A stretch of 64,000 bases of DNA from Liolophura sinensis (taxonomy: Eukaryota > Mollusca > Polyplacophora > Chitonida > Chitonidae), in contig NC_088301.1 in the NCBI RefSeq assembly GCF_032854445.1, positions 15,744,281 through 15,808,280 of the forward strand, written 5' to 3'. Below the pieces are notes generated by a model, which searched no databases, had not been told where the DNA came from, and worked only from the letters and a program-made list of their open reading frames with translations. Position numbers and translations under genes: made by a program. Positions 32,048 to 43,489 of the stretch are shown piece by piece (the stretch's first letter is position 1; each line of letters opens with the position of its first letter).

Positions 32048-32227
32048 TCTTAGACTTAAGTCAAAACTTCAACCATTAAATTTAATTATGTTCGTTTCCG
32101 TTATATTAGCTGAAATTTGTTGTACAATAACTTACCCAGAAGTTACGTTGTCAAATAATATTTTGATCTTTTTACATGAGAAATAACAATTTTTAAAGTG
32201 ATTTGCAATGTTGACTTAAGTCTAAGA
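32048..32227. mobile_element. Short palindromic-ended element (MITE-like), 180 bp
   Basis: A perfect 17-bp inverted pair: tcttagacttaagtcaa at 32048-32064 and its reverse complement at 32211-32227. No coding content inside. The related motif ttctaagacttaac at about 33142 suggests a family. Confidence 0.6.
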
Positions 32228-33420
32228 CTACTTTGTGATCCTGGTGCCAGTAGCCTATGTATATCTTTTTTATAAATAAATTAAAGTAATAAATTGAACA
32301 GGTTGTTATTGTGGTTCTCATAGAGTCAGCATGTACAGGTATATATTTATTTTCTTTTGGAGCACATGGTGTAATGAACATGCACTGTCAGTAACTACAT
32401 CTAAACATTCAAGGCAAAGCATAATTATGGCTCTGCTAACTTTTTACCCTTACTTTGATACTAATTTTGTCAATGTTTTTTCTCATGATTATATATTGGC
32501 AAAAACAGGGTGACCTTGCATGTTTACATAACAAAAAGTGTTAAATGAAACTGCAGTAAGTGTGGGTATCAGGTGTGGTTCTATGGGAGTAAACATAGGT
32601 CTGTGTGCCCTGTGACAAGACGGCATGTCTGTGCCAATTATCATCGTTATTATCGTTGTTGGATATTCACTTGCACTGTGCACTGTTTGAAAGATGATTT
32701 GTGTGATAAGATAACATAGACTAATAATTTCTGATAATAAAGTATGATAGTATTAATGAATAACATTGAATTTTCAGATTGTTGTGATTTATAGACTGAT
32801 TTGTAAATATTAGAATTCTGCGTTAAATTTCAGCTTATTGTAGCAAAAGTACTTAATGTCACCCTCAGCATTCTTACATAAAACTACCAAATTGTTTTTA
32901 CTTGTTGTATTTGAGGTTCTCACTGAAGTTTTGCGAGTTTGAGTTCTTCTGGACATGGGAAAGTCTGTCTTTAACAGACAATGTCTAAACACTCTTGATT
33001 CATATAGACATGTAGCACAAAAAATGTATATTTGCTTTGTTGTGTCATCAAATGCATATTTTTACATGTACACCCATGCTATACTTCCCGATCTTGTTGA
33101 CACATACATGTACATGCCTGGGCCAGGTTGTTCAAAATTGTTCTAAGACTTAACTTTAAGCCTGGTCTTCAGTTTTGTACTTAACCTTTTTCGACAGTCA
33201 ATGTACAACTACATTGACTGCTGAGTGCATGGCTAAAATTTTAAATATAAAATATGACTTACAGTGAAAGACAGCGCCTGACTAATGTTTATGTCCAATA
33301 AAAGGCTATCATTCAAAATATCTTAATCTGGCATTAAATATTTGTTTAGATTTTTTTTCAACCCAGTAAAAGTTTAGTGAAACTTCATCTTAACACAGCT
33401 TCAGCACGTCTATATTATCG
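32228..33420. other. Intergenic, nothing firm
   Basis: AT-rich. A partial match to the 32048 element lies near 33140-33190. Confidence 0.4.
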
Positions 33421-33680
33421 ACAGCTAGGTGACGTCACGTTTACTCTAGCTCTCTAACGTCAGAGTTATTTTCCTGTTATAGTGTAAGCAGTAGCCTATG
33501 GCAGGTAAAATTTGTGGACTTCGGTGATAAATGTCCAAGTGATAAATAGCTTTCTCGAAAATTTGATCTACTGGAAGGATATTTCTTCCTTTGCTTGAAC
33601 TGTTGATACAGTAAACCTGCTATATCATTCACAGGTTAAGTAAACTGCAGCTGCACGGCCCAGGTATTCCTGGTTCAGGT
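33421..33680 (+). promoter_or_regulatory. Candidate promoter and first non-coding exon of the FRRS1-like gene
   Basis: A full CRE octamer TGACGTCA lies at 33430-33437 in a locally CpG-richer patch with a second acgtcaga at about 33458. Two donor-like sites follow: ggcag|gtaaaa near 33505 and gttcag|gtaaaa near 33680. The first coding exon of the FRRS1-like gene begins directly behind an acceptor, so at least one upstream 5' exon is required. This patch is the best candidate I see, but it is unproven. Confidence 0.35.
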
Positions 33681-36393
33681 AAAAAAATATATTTGTATAA
33701 TTTGAACAGCATGTCTAAGAAGGCCCACAGTCCACTGGGGAGATGAATGGAGTTTGGGCGGAAACAGTACACTGCTGTCTGACATAACTGTCTGATATGG
33801 TCGTTGAATATTACAGGGCTTTTACATCAGCTAATTTTGCATCTGTGGTGGTCCGTAAATGATACAGACCTGTCCTGGGTCAGAAATGGTCCCTCAGCTA
33901 TACGTAACTAAATCATCGTAAACAATCTCAAAATGATGTCTTATGCAGTAGTTCTGTGTTATCATATGTCACTTCATGGAGTGAATGGGTAAAGGCTACG
34001 TCATGGCTCAGGCCGCACAATCTGATAGCGACATGTTTGATTGGAAGAAATTCTCAAGGAAATTCTTCCTTCCTTGCTTCACACCAGCCATTTGTGCCGT
34101 ATTGACAGTTTGTGCTGCATGTTATTCAGTGAAATCTCATTAAAATAATAACAGCATGATAGTTTTTAGAAAGCTTGAGAGACCTACGTTAGATTGAAAT
34201 ATGTTTTAGCCAGTTGCTGTCTTGTCCTTTAATAGGTCCCCAGTGTTACCTGAATACATTTTCAGCCAACCGTGTCCTGATTAGTTTAATTATAATGTGT
34301 AGATTCAGTCTGAAGTGTTATTCCTCCAACGATATTAGATGTGCAGGTATGTGAACATAGTCTATTGTATACCAATAAAACAAGCTTTTGTCTTCATATT
34401 CTTTGTGTTGACTATACAGTTTGTATGAACACACATACTCATTTGCATAATATTATATTAAGTATGAAATGTTTAATATTACCCACCATTTTGTTAAGAA
34501 ATGCGTAAATGACAAGAATTTATGAAAAGGACTTTGAGAACTGAGTGAATCCAATGTTTGTATAAAGTGGTGATTCAGAGCTTATATGTTTGACATGGGT
34601 TGATGTCAGACTTTCGCCTAAAGGAAGTGCTGTGTATATGGATGAGTGATCATTTTGATTCTAAAGCAATGTTGCAGATGTGGCGCATTTCCTCGTGGCC
34701 TCACATTACCAGAACCTGGTTCATCAATACATACAGTGTAGATGCTCAGTTCTGAACCAGTAAGAATGTCGGGTTTGAAAAGGTGATGTCATTGCTTCAC
34801 AGGGCTTATCATTTACAGTCAAAATCATACAATTATAAACTCTTCATAAAATATATTTGTATTGATCTGCATGGACAGCAAATTGCTCAGTGGCCTTTTA
34901 AACTTTATAATAGATTTTTTTTCTGTCCTTAAATATCCTTATAATGCTCAAGATATATTGGCATTATTTTGTCTGACATACATGTAGTGCTGTGGTAAAT
35001 TAAACCCTACTCAGTTTTTATTTTGTCAACTCTAATTATTGCTCCAGTGTTTTTCTGTTGCCATGTTGTCAGTCTGATACTTCATCTACATGTACATGAA
35101 TTTATTTGATGTAGATTGGAGATGATTTACATCTATAGCCTGGTCATGCTGGTAAAATAATATGTATTGAAATTCAGTCATTGAATTAATGGTTGAAAAA
35201 TTACTACATGTATTATACGGAGATACCAGTTTTGTAATCATGCCATGTGCCTTTGTGCCAAACCTTCACTCTGAAACAGTTTGAGTACACCTTATGCATG
35301 TTATGTACGCTATAAGTGTACAGGTGTGTACTAATGTACCTGTGTCACAGTGTCAAGATATTTATGTACATATACCACATATGATCCTTTCACATGTATT
35401 TATGAATTGTAGGTTATAAATTATAGTTCTATACAAGGGTTGTCAACGATTTTAAGGCAATGAAATATCAATGTTTGCAACATAATTAATGAAGAATGTT
35501 TTATCCATCAGGGAAAAAAAGATCACTATTGAGTGGTCAGGTTGCGCATCCATTTGTGAAAAGCTATAGTAAAGACAATTTTTAGGTACTCCAGGTTTGT
35601 CCATCCACAAATCTGACTTTTCATGTGCCAAGTTATACTATTAAAATGAAAAAATGTAAGTAAAAATGTTCATTGAATCACATAAATAAATTAAAAATCC
35701 TAAAATATATTTTCCTATATTTATATTTAGAGATACATGTCATTAACAGATGATAAGCATGTTTTAATGGTTGATGTAAATGTTGCAGCATAGTGTGGTG
35801 GCAGTATAAAATATGTACATACATGTATATGCGTTAGCTTTCATCCAAATGATGTTTGTACCTGATTATAAGTTTATTAATTAATGTATAGTAATGGCCA
35901 CTACTAATTACAGGTGGGCTATTCAGGGGCATGGAGAATAGAGGCACCTGCCTGTTACTCATCGTGGTGAGGAAAACACTGAAGGGGGTCGTGTTAATAA
36001 TGCCGCTCAACAGGATGATGTAAACAGGATCATCCGTATATACACAGGCAATCAGGCTATTTATTAACACTTAATCCACCCTCATCAAGCTCCCACAGTC
36101 AATATATAACACATACATGTACGCGGCGATCTGCCTAATATCAGTCACTGTAAATACAGATACATGTAGATGTGAGGTCTAACCTGAGGAGCTGACTGTT
36201 TACTTGTGAGGAAATGGGGACAGGGAGTTGTTGTGTGTGAACTATGAGGGTAGGACGTATTTACATTATACAGTACTGGGTATTTGACCTGATCAAGCTG
36301 TGGCCATCTTACTCAGAGGGAGTCAGTGATTGAATGGCATCTCCGTCCACCTTAAGCTGTAGCTTAAGAATGCACCACCATTAGAAATATATT
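33681..36393. other. Presumed 5' intron of the FRRS1-like gene, nothing recognised
   Basis: No SINE, MITE or coding signal identified. AT-rich with many acatgta motifs. Confidence 0.4.
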
Positions 36394-36660
36394 TGGGGCC
36401 TCCTTGGCTGAGGTGGTTTGCACACCAGCACGATCCATTAACCAAGGAGCCTTTCACCAGTGTGGTTGCTATGAGTAAGTCCAGCTCATGCTGGCTTCCT
36501 TTTCGGCTGTTCATGGGAAGGTCTTCCAGCAACCTGCAGATGATCGTGGGTCTCCCCCAGGCTCAGCCTGGTAATTTCTCCCACCATAATGGGAAGTTGC
36601 CATCGTATAAGAGAATTATTCTTTAGTACGGCATAAAACAGCAAACATCAAATAAATAAG
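36394..36660 (+). mobile_element. SINE family A, full length
   Basis: Head ggggcctccttggctgaggt, then gtccagctcatgctggcttc, ggtcttccagcaacctgcag, and the tail aaacatcaaataaataag. Confidence 0.88.
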
Positions 36661-37570
36661 GAGATAGAAATATATACATTGGGCCCTACTATAAACAATT
36701 TTTGTTGGTGTTTGATGGAATTTTTTTTCTCTCCATGTTAATTTCTAGAAAATCTCTTTATCTTTTTCATTTAGTCAGAATTAAAACAAAGAATTCCATA
36801 CTGAACGACCCTATTTTTTCTCGTGCTCTGATTCACCAAACAAACAATTTTTTAAGGATGCCCTATGCAGATATATAAAGCTACCGTGGCTGCAAGTTGA
36901 TGTATACCTTGAACTCTCACTTAAATGGACACGGTGCAGCTATACAGCTGTTGGGCTTACATATTACCATGCTACCTTGATTGTAATACATACACAGACA
37001 TGAATTTATCCATGGGTAGGAGTATAAAGGCTTCCTCTCCATGTCTCATAAATATAAAAACCATATTGACATACAAATAAACAGGTAAAGGAATGACAGG
37101 TTGTTAAGCAAGAGGAACTGAAGGAGAGAAAAAAAATCTGCTCTGTCATGGCCAGACAACAGCATGTAGAATTTTTTAGGGCGGACAGTATGGTTAGTCA
37201 TGTGAAACTATACCACTTGTGTGGGAGATGTGGAGCACGACTGTGACATTAGTCATATCAGATCTGCCTTCATTACCGGTAGCTTTACCTGTACGCCCAG
37301 TGGTGTTTGGGATCACAGTACACATGTGCAACATTACACAGGTAAAGAGTGTTTATGTGTTTTGTGCTGTCCCGTGCAGCTTTTTACATTGTATTTTTCA
37401 CTTCTTGATAAAACAAAAAGTATGTGGTATGTTTTTACTTGTTTTTTTTTCTCTCTCTCTCTGAGGTTTTGTACCTGGGATGCTGATCGAGCTTCGCTGG
37501 GTCAGCCAGCTTAATTATTGCCTTGCTATTTTCTGTCATGTTAATGAACTACTGTCATTATCTTTTTCAG

Positions 37571-37699
37571 ATCTGTTAGCGGAAGATCTGGTCGTGTGAA
37601 AATCATACAGAATTGAGTATAGACTGAGGACTTCAGTGTGTGACAGGAAACAGCTTCATTACAGCCTCGTCTCTAATATCTTGCTACTGACTTAGAACT
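37571..37699 (+). other. Candidate non-coding 5' UTR exon of the FRRS1-like gene
   Basis: A 129-bp stretch bounded by a good acceptor (ctttttcag, ending 37570) and a consensus donor (gtaagtat, from 37700). It contains stops in all frames and no ATG-led frame of note, as expected for an untranslated exon. Joining it to the coding exon at 43276 is inference. Confidence 0.35.
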
Positions 37700-37906
37700 G
37701 TAAGTATACATGTACTGCTAAGCCCGGTTATAAGGCCTATATGTACACAGTGTACACAAATGTTACATGTACACCATGCATTGTTGAAGCAAATGTTTCC
37801 TATACATGTACATGTACATCTTGTACCTGCTGTGAATACTGTGATATTTGTAGATTTATGCGAAAACATGTATACAGGCATATTTAAGGTTCTGTCTATG
37901 TTTGTC

Positions 37907-38068
37907 AACAAAACATATTGACAACAGACATATTGACAACAAACATATTGTCAACAAAACATATTGACAACAAACATATTGACAACAAACATATTGTCAA
38001 CAAAACATATTGACAACAAACATATTGACAACAAACATATTGTCAACAAAACATATTGACAACAAACA
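37907..38068. repeat. AT-rich tandem repeat (about 46-bp composite unit, 3.5 copies)
   Basis: Built from acatattgacaacaa and acatattgtcaacaaa subunits of 15-16 bp. Confidence 0.9.
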
Positions 38069-39596
38069 TATATACTGAAGTTCATGAGTGAATCTTCCTC
38101 ATGTACATGTCCAAGTATGTTGACAGTAATTGTTATATTACCTTTTTGAAACATTTACCTTAACCTGCATCTACATGTATGATTTTGGATAGGTACATTG
38201 ATTTTTAAAAATTTTTTGCTAATGTGCATGTACGTGTAAAAGCCTTAATGTAGTTAAGTAATGTACTTATGACACTTCAATTCACAAATGTTTCTGTACC
38301 AAATTAAGGGACTTCGAGGTGAGATCGGGCTTCATTTTGATTCACATAATCATTAATGAACTAAGCTCTCTCACCTTACAGTTGCCTTCCTTCTGTTGTG
38401 TACTTTATAATGTGTGAGATAGGGTTTTGTGTGTATACCTTATAACAGGCTTCTTGGACAGGAAAATTATAGCTTCTTCTCTCACTGTATGTGAGAGGGC
38501 CTTGGTGACAACAAACCATCAACAATGCTTGTCAGTCATCATGTCTGTTTGTGAAGTATATAGCGTATTCATGGAACACCAATTTTGTCCCAGCAATACA
38601 TATATGGTTTTGTACAAGTACATGTATATAGTATGGTCACAAGTTAGGCTTCAATCAGGACAATTCTTAGATTCTGTGCATAAAGAACGTGAAAGCTGGG
38701 CCAAAACTTAATACAGCAGTTTCATTGCTGCGTGAAGTACTTTGTACTAAGACGTTCATGTATATACATTCAACGACGACAGCTAGCTGATCTGAAGTGT
38801 ATCAGCTCATCCACTGGAAGTTAGCACCTTCAGGGCAGAATTATTGAACTGTAGAGTACATGTGTATATAGCTTTGCAGGCTTCTGTCATAAGGTCATTA
38901 TAATGATGATTATACATGTACTGTAAGACAAGCAGCTTCATGTACATGTGTATAATACAAAACTGTACTACTTGTATTCTTTTCGGTGAGAACGTTTTTT
39001 TAACGTTTTGTGATGGAGACAGATGAGATGGCACATTTCCAAGCACAGAATGATCCCCAGATCTTATGTATTATAAACCTGTGGAGCTGTTTAGTGTGTT
39101 CAGTCATGCAAATGTGTACACTGATCAAGATACAGATGATCGGGTTTGCAGGGTTAACGTATAAAGGCCTAAGGAAGTATAGTTCAGGTTTTGAGCACTT
39201 ACATGCACATGTAGGTGCATGGACATTTTACTTCAGAATCACACATGTATATATATACATAGTGTATTTTCAACCAAAGTTTTTGACTTGGCACATTTTG
39301 CTTGACTCGAGATCCGACTGACACATCAGCCTTTGATACTGAGAATTACTGAAGAGTTTTATACTCTGATTAAAGTCTTAAGGTAAAAACTTAAATGTTA
39401 GTCTTAAAACATCATTTAAAGCCTTTATGTGCTTCTGAAAGCGCATTCTTACACGCTAAACTTTAGATGTAATACCGTACATGTAGTTCAAGTATGTAAC
39501 TGCATATTAAAACTAACTAGCATTCAAATTCACTCTAGGATAGAAGTGAATAAATAGATTAGAGAGTGGCATGCCACAGCATGTACAGTCATGTAC
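38069..39596. other. Intron or intergenic, nothing recognised
   Basis: No gene. A short block at 39419-39470 (gcctttatgtgcttct) resembles 7905-7950. Confidence 0.45.
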
Positions 39597-39823
39597 CATC
39601 ACTCCACAACTGTTTTGTATATGGAAGAGCAACTTTAACTGCAATTCATGTACATTTTTAACTTAATTTTGGAGACAAATCTACATTGATTGGATAGGCC
39701 AATTTCAGGGTTATTAAAAAAAAACCCATAATATTATCAGTCTACACAGAATAATGCCCTCAGAATATGCTTGAATAGACACCTTGCAAACATGCGGAAA
39801 GTTTGAAGAATTACGGTTGAAAT
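39597..39823. mobile_element. MITE family R1, copy 4
   Basis: atggaagagcaactttaact, gattggataggccaatttca and ggaaagtttgaagaattac. Confidence 0.72.
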
Positions 39824-42800
39824 AATAAATGATTGACTGTTAAAGATGACTTTAATTATCTTGACTCAGAAGACTAGTTTTATACTTCAAATTCCTGTTT
39901 CTTGTCAACTTCTGTAGGTATTAAAAATATATCTGTTAAATTTTATTTAACCCCGTAAAAATGGGGAAAGTATCTGCACATTACATGTGTGTTACATTAT
40001 ATAGTTACATGTGTTGGTAAAAAACACATGTTGATTTATTTTCTTGAAGAGAATTTCTGTGCCTTTGTTTGGTGTGAGTGCATGTGGGGAGAGTTAGTTT
40101 GTAGTCAGGTGTTTGAAATAACTTGTTGTACTTTCATTGTATCTAAATGTACATTTATATATTGAATGATTTGTCTTAGACTCCAGAGCTGTCCTGGAAC
40201 TTTACACATACATGAACAGATTGTCCAGTCATATAATGTGACCATTTGGATGCAGTTAGCTGGTAATCATTGGCAAATGTCAGCTTTGTGATGTCCTGTC
40301 AGCAAACAAACCATACCCTATACATACTGTAGTGGCATAGGGTTCATTATGATGAGGGGCTTGAGCTTCAGGTACTCCTTCAAAAGAGTCAGACACGGAT
40401 GTGACGGATTGTGTTACATGTAGGTTATTGAATGCCTGATGTTACCTGACCCTGTGTCCTGGTGAACATAGGCTGTTTATAGCCCATGTGAGGGTGGAAA
40501 CAGCATGTTTCTCTACCCCACAACTTTTGTATGTACATGTACAAGTAAACTTGCGCTTTTCTAGCTGTTTTAAGCTTCATCCGTACACAGGGTCACCGCA
40601 TCACTCATGGGAGGGCCCGTGTATTTGTGAAGTATTGTTAAATATAGATATATCTATATACGATGTGACTGTGTTGAAAGCTGTGTTTTACCTGCTGAGC
40701 TTAATCTCTATAATCACAGGTGCATGCGCACCTAATGACTATACGCAGCCAAATACCTGGGCTACTAAATATTTTTGAACGAACTTAAATGCATTCATGT
40801 GTTTGCGATTTAAGTTTGGCGTCGTGAAACAGACTGCCTATGGTCTTCTAAGGAACCTGCACATATAAACTGAGACAGTCACATCTGTATGCGTGTACAT
40901 GTGTGTACTGTATATGTGTCTTATTTTTGTTTATACTCTTGATGAACATTCTTTTAATGATAGCTACAGGTGTAGATGTATTTGTCTAGTGAGGGACAAG
41001 ATTCACAATTCACAATTGAAGAAGTGATTTATTTCAAGATAAAGATAATGCTGTTATGATAGATATTGAGCATATGCTTGTAGAACCTTCAGATTAAATA
41101 TAAATTAAAGTAACATACATGCACATAGTTTCATTTTTCCTTTCTATATACCCAGCCAACATTTGAACAATAGATACATGCATGTGAATATGGTACATAT
41201 GTATTTCAAAAGCCTGCATCCTACAAAAATTCATTTTTCATTTTATCAAGCACCAATCAAATAAATAAATAATTAATTTTAAACCATTTTAAGAGGAACG
41301 CGCCTGTATTAATGTACAGGACATGCATTACAATTCTGAATTCATTCCCATGTGCTGGAATGTTCATGTGATTGTGTGGGGTGCTATACATAGAATCTTT
41401 TGTCTACAATGTACATATAGTATTACTCTCCTAAATGTATAGTACAACAATACATTCTATGTAGCTAGGTGTTACACACATTGATCTAGGTGTACTTGAT
41501 ATTCCAGGAAGAGAAATTTTATACTACTGTGCCAGTCATGCAGAAAGAAAATAAAGACGCAGTGTGAAAATCAGCATGCACAAGCTGCACTATACAAGTG
41601 GTATATCTGGTCTCGTGTATGTTTCATGATTGATTTTTGATGGGTTTTTGAGTGAATAGAACATGACAATGAATATGTGTATCACAATATACCAGGATGC
41701 GATCTGTATGACGTATGATGTGCACACATCAGGTACGTCATAACGTTGTCGTAGTGATTGGTCAAAAACTTCTATACCATTACACAAACATTATTGCCAT
41801 TTATTGTTAGGGGGAATTTGTCATGTTTGTGTACATGTACAGTGAGGTCTTTTGTCAACTGGATATATGGGCTGGAGAGGCAAATTCTATGGGGAAGTGT
41901 TACAAACATGCTAGGGTTCAGGTTGCGACGCTGGCTACTGTGTGTTGTATTTACATAAAATTTTACATACATGTATGTATGTGCAGGCTGAAATTTGTAC
42001 GTACATCCCACATACATACACAAGACATTTAATACACATGTTAATTTGCTTTCTGTTGAGATCCTACACTTTACATGTAATTAGATTTGAAGCCTACGTA
42101 CATGTAGGATGAGAAATTTTTGGAGCAAAAACTGTGGCTCAAATTATGCCATATATTTGCATCATATATGTGCAAATTAAATTCTTTTTTTGCTTCAAAT
42201 AGGCTTCTTGCAATGGTTTTAGTTTGGTCACGAAATGCGAATTTCACCATTCAATCTTTGAGCAAATAACTATGTGTAGGCCTACCTTTGTTTTTGATCT
42301 GGGTCTGTACTACAAAATATCCCGCATTTATGGAATGAAATTTGACTGTAAGGAATGCCTTTTAATTTATCATCTTATTTTTGACTTAAACACGAATTCT
42401 TTGTTTTGGTATGATATGCTTGGCGCTTATCAATCATATCAAGCTTATCAGTAGTTTCATGTGCATGTAAACTTTTTGTCTTCTGTTAATTAACTCTTTG
42501 TTTTCACATTCATGCACCACAGACAGCGAAAGTGATTTGGTAAACCGTAGCATACTTTCTCTGTTGGTTTAAGACTTCAGAGTCAAGGACATTTTGATAC
42601 ACTTATCAGGAGATAAAATTTCAGTGTAGTACAGGAAAGCCCATATGATGGTGTTCGTCATCTGGTATCAATTTTGAATGTTTGTAACAATGTCCCTTGT
42701 ATTTATGCTCACTGACTACATACAGATTTGCTTTACACAAGTCTTTATTTTGACACTATCATTTGGAATATAACTTCTGTTTTTTAATATCTGAAAGAAT

Positions 42801-42826
42801 TAATATTAACATACAAATTAGGCCAC
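39824..42826. other. Presumed 5' intron of the FRRS1-like gene
   Basis: Only a SINE family A tail scrap at 41248-41275 (caccaatcaaataaataaat) is recognised. Confidence 0.45.
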
Positions 42827-43195
42827 CGGCCCAGATAGCACAGTTGGTAGAGCGTCTGCTTCGGGAGCGGTAGATCCAGGATCAATCCTGGGTCGAGTCA
42901 CACCTAAGACTTTAAAAGAGGAAGTTGTGGCTTCCTCGCTTGGCGTTCAGCATGGAGGGGATAGTGCAACGACTGGTTGACCCGTATCAGTATAATGGCT
43001 CGGGTGGGGCGACTTACTTGCCTGCGGTAAGTCGTTTCAGTGAAGCAGCACTAGATGAAAGAGTGGTGGAAATCCGTCCTGCAACAAGGAGGTACATTAC
43101 ATACACCCTAAGGATTCCTTCATCGTCATATGACTGAAAAATTGTTGAGCACGACGTTAAACCCCAATCACTCAATCACTCACTCACTCACTGGT
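42827..43195 (+). mobile_element. tRNA-derived SINE family B, full length
   Basis: Head ggcccagatagcacagttgg with tagagcg (A box) and aggatcaatcctggg (B box). The body includes ggaagttgtggcttcctcgc and tggttgacccgtatcagtat. The 3' end is gacgttaaaccccaatc + (CACT)n. About 90% identical by eye to 60472-60838. The (CACT)n tail ends about 80 bp before the first coding exon. Confidence 0.9.
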
Positions 43196-43275
43196 ATTAG
43201 GCCACAGTCAAGATCTGCATTTTAAAACACCATTCAAGTAATTAAATAAAATGATGTCCTTGATTCTTTTCACAG

Positions 43276-43489
43276 ATGATGACCAGGCTTGAAAACGTAC
43301 CATTGTTGGTTTTGTATCTCTGGGCTGCCGTTTGTGGGGTTGTCAGAGGTTACCAAAGCGGACCTCCCAACACCGCATGTGATTCGATGATGCCAAGCCA
43401 TGGTTCAAATCCCAGTCAGACAGGTCTTACACCCTTTAGGGTCAGGCTTTCCAAGAACACCTTCACCAGTGATGGGGAAACAGTTACAG
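43276..43489 (+). CDS. FRRS1-like exon 1 (signal peptide, Reeler start)
   Basis: Two in-frame ATGs (43276, 43279) follow an acceptor (ttttcacag) directly, so the 5' UTR is spliced. Encodes a hydrophobic leader (VPLLVLYLWAAVCGVV), then YQSGPPNTACDSMMPSHG, the typical Reeler opening. Donor at 43490, phase 1. Confidence 0.92.

Noticed and set aside
13899-33420. Phospholipase A2 (PLA2G4B) neighbour or read-through partner of JMJD7
   Set aside because: The vertebrate arrangement was looked for, but no C2 or lysophospholipase-type frame is seen downstream.
37219-37514. Overlapping 81- and 97-codon frames
   Set aside because: No conserved domain; composition is like the surrounding intronic DNA and contains a low-complexity T/CT stretch.
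42827-42905. tRNA gene
   Set aside because: A- and B-box-like stretches are present, but the sequence continues into a SINE body and tail. The same holds at 19078, 58968 and 60472.
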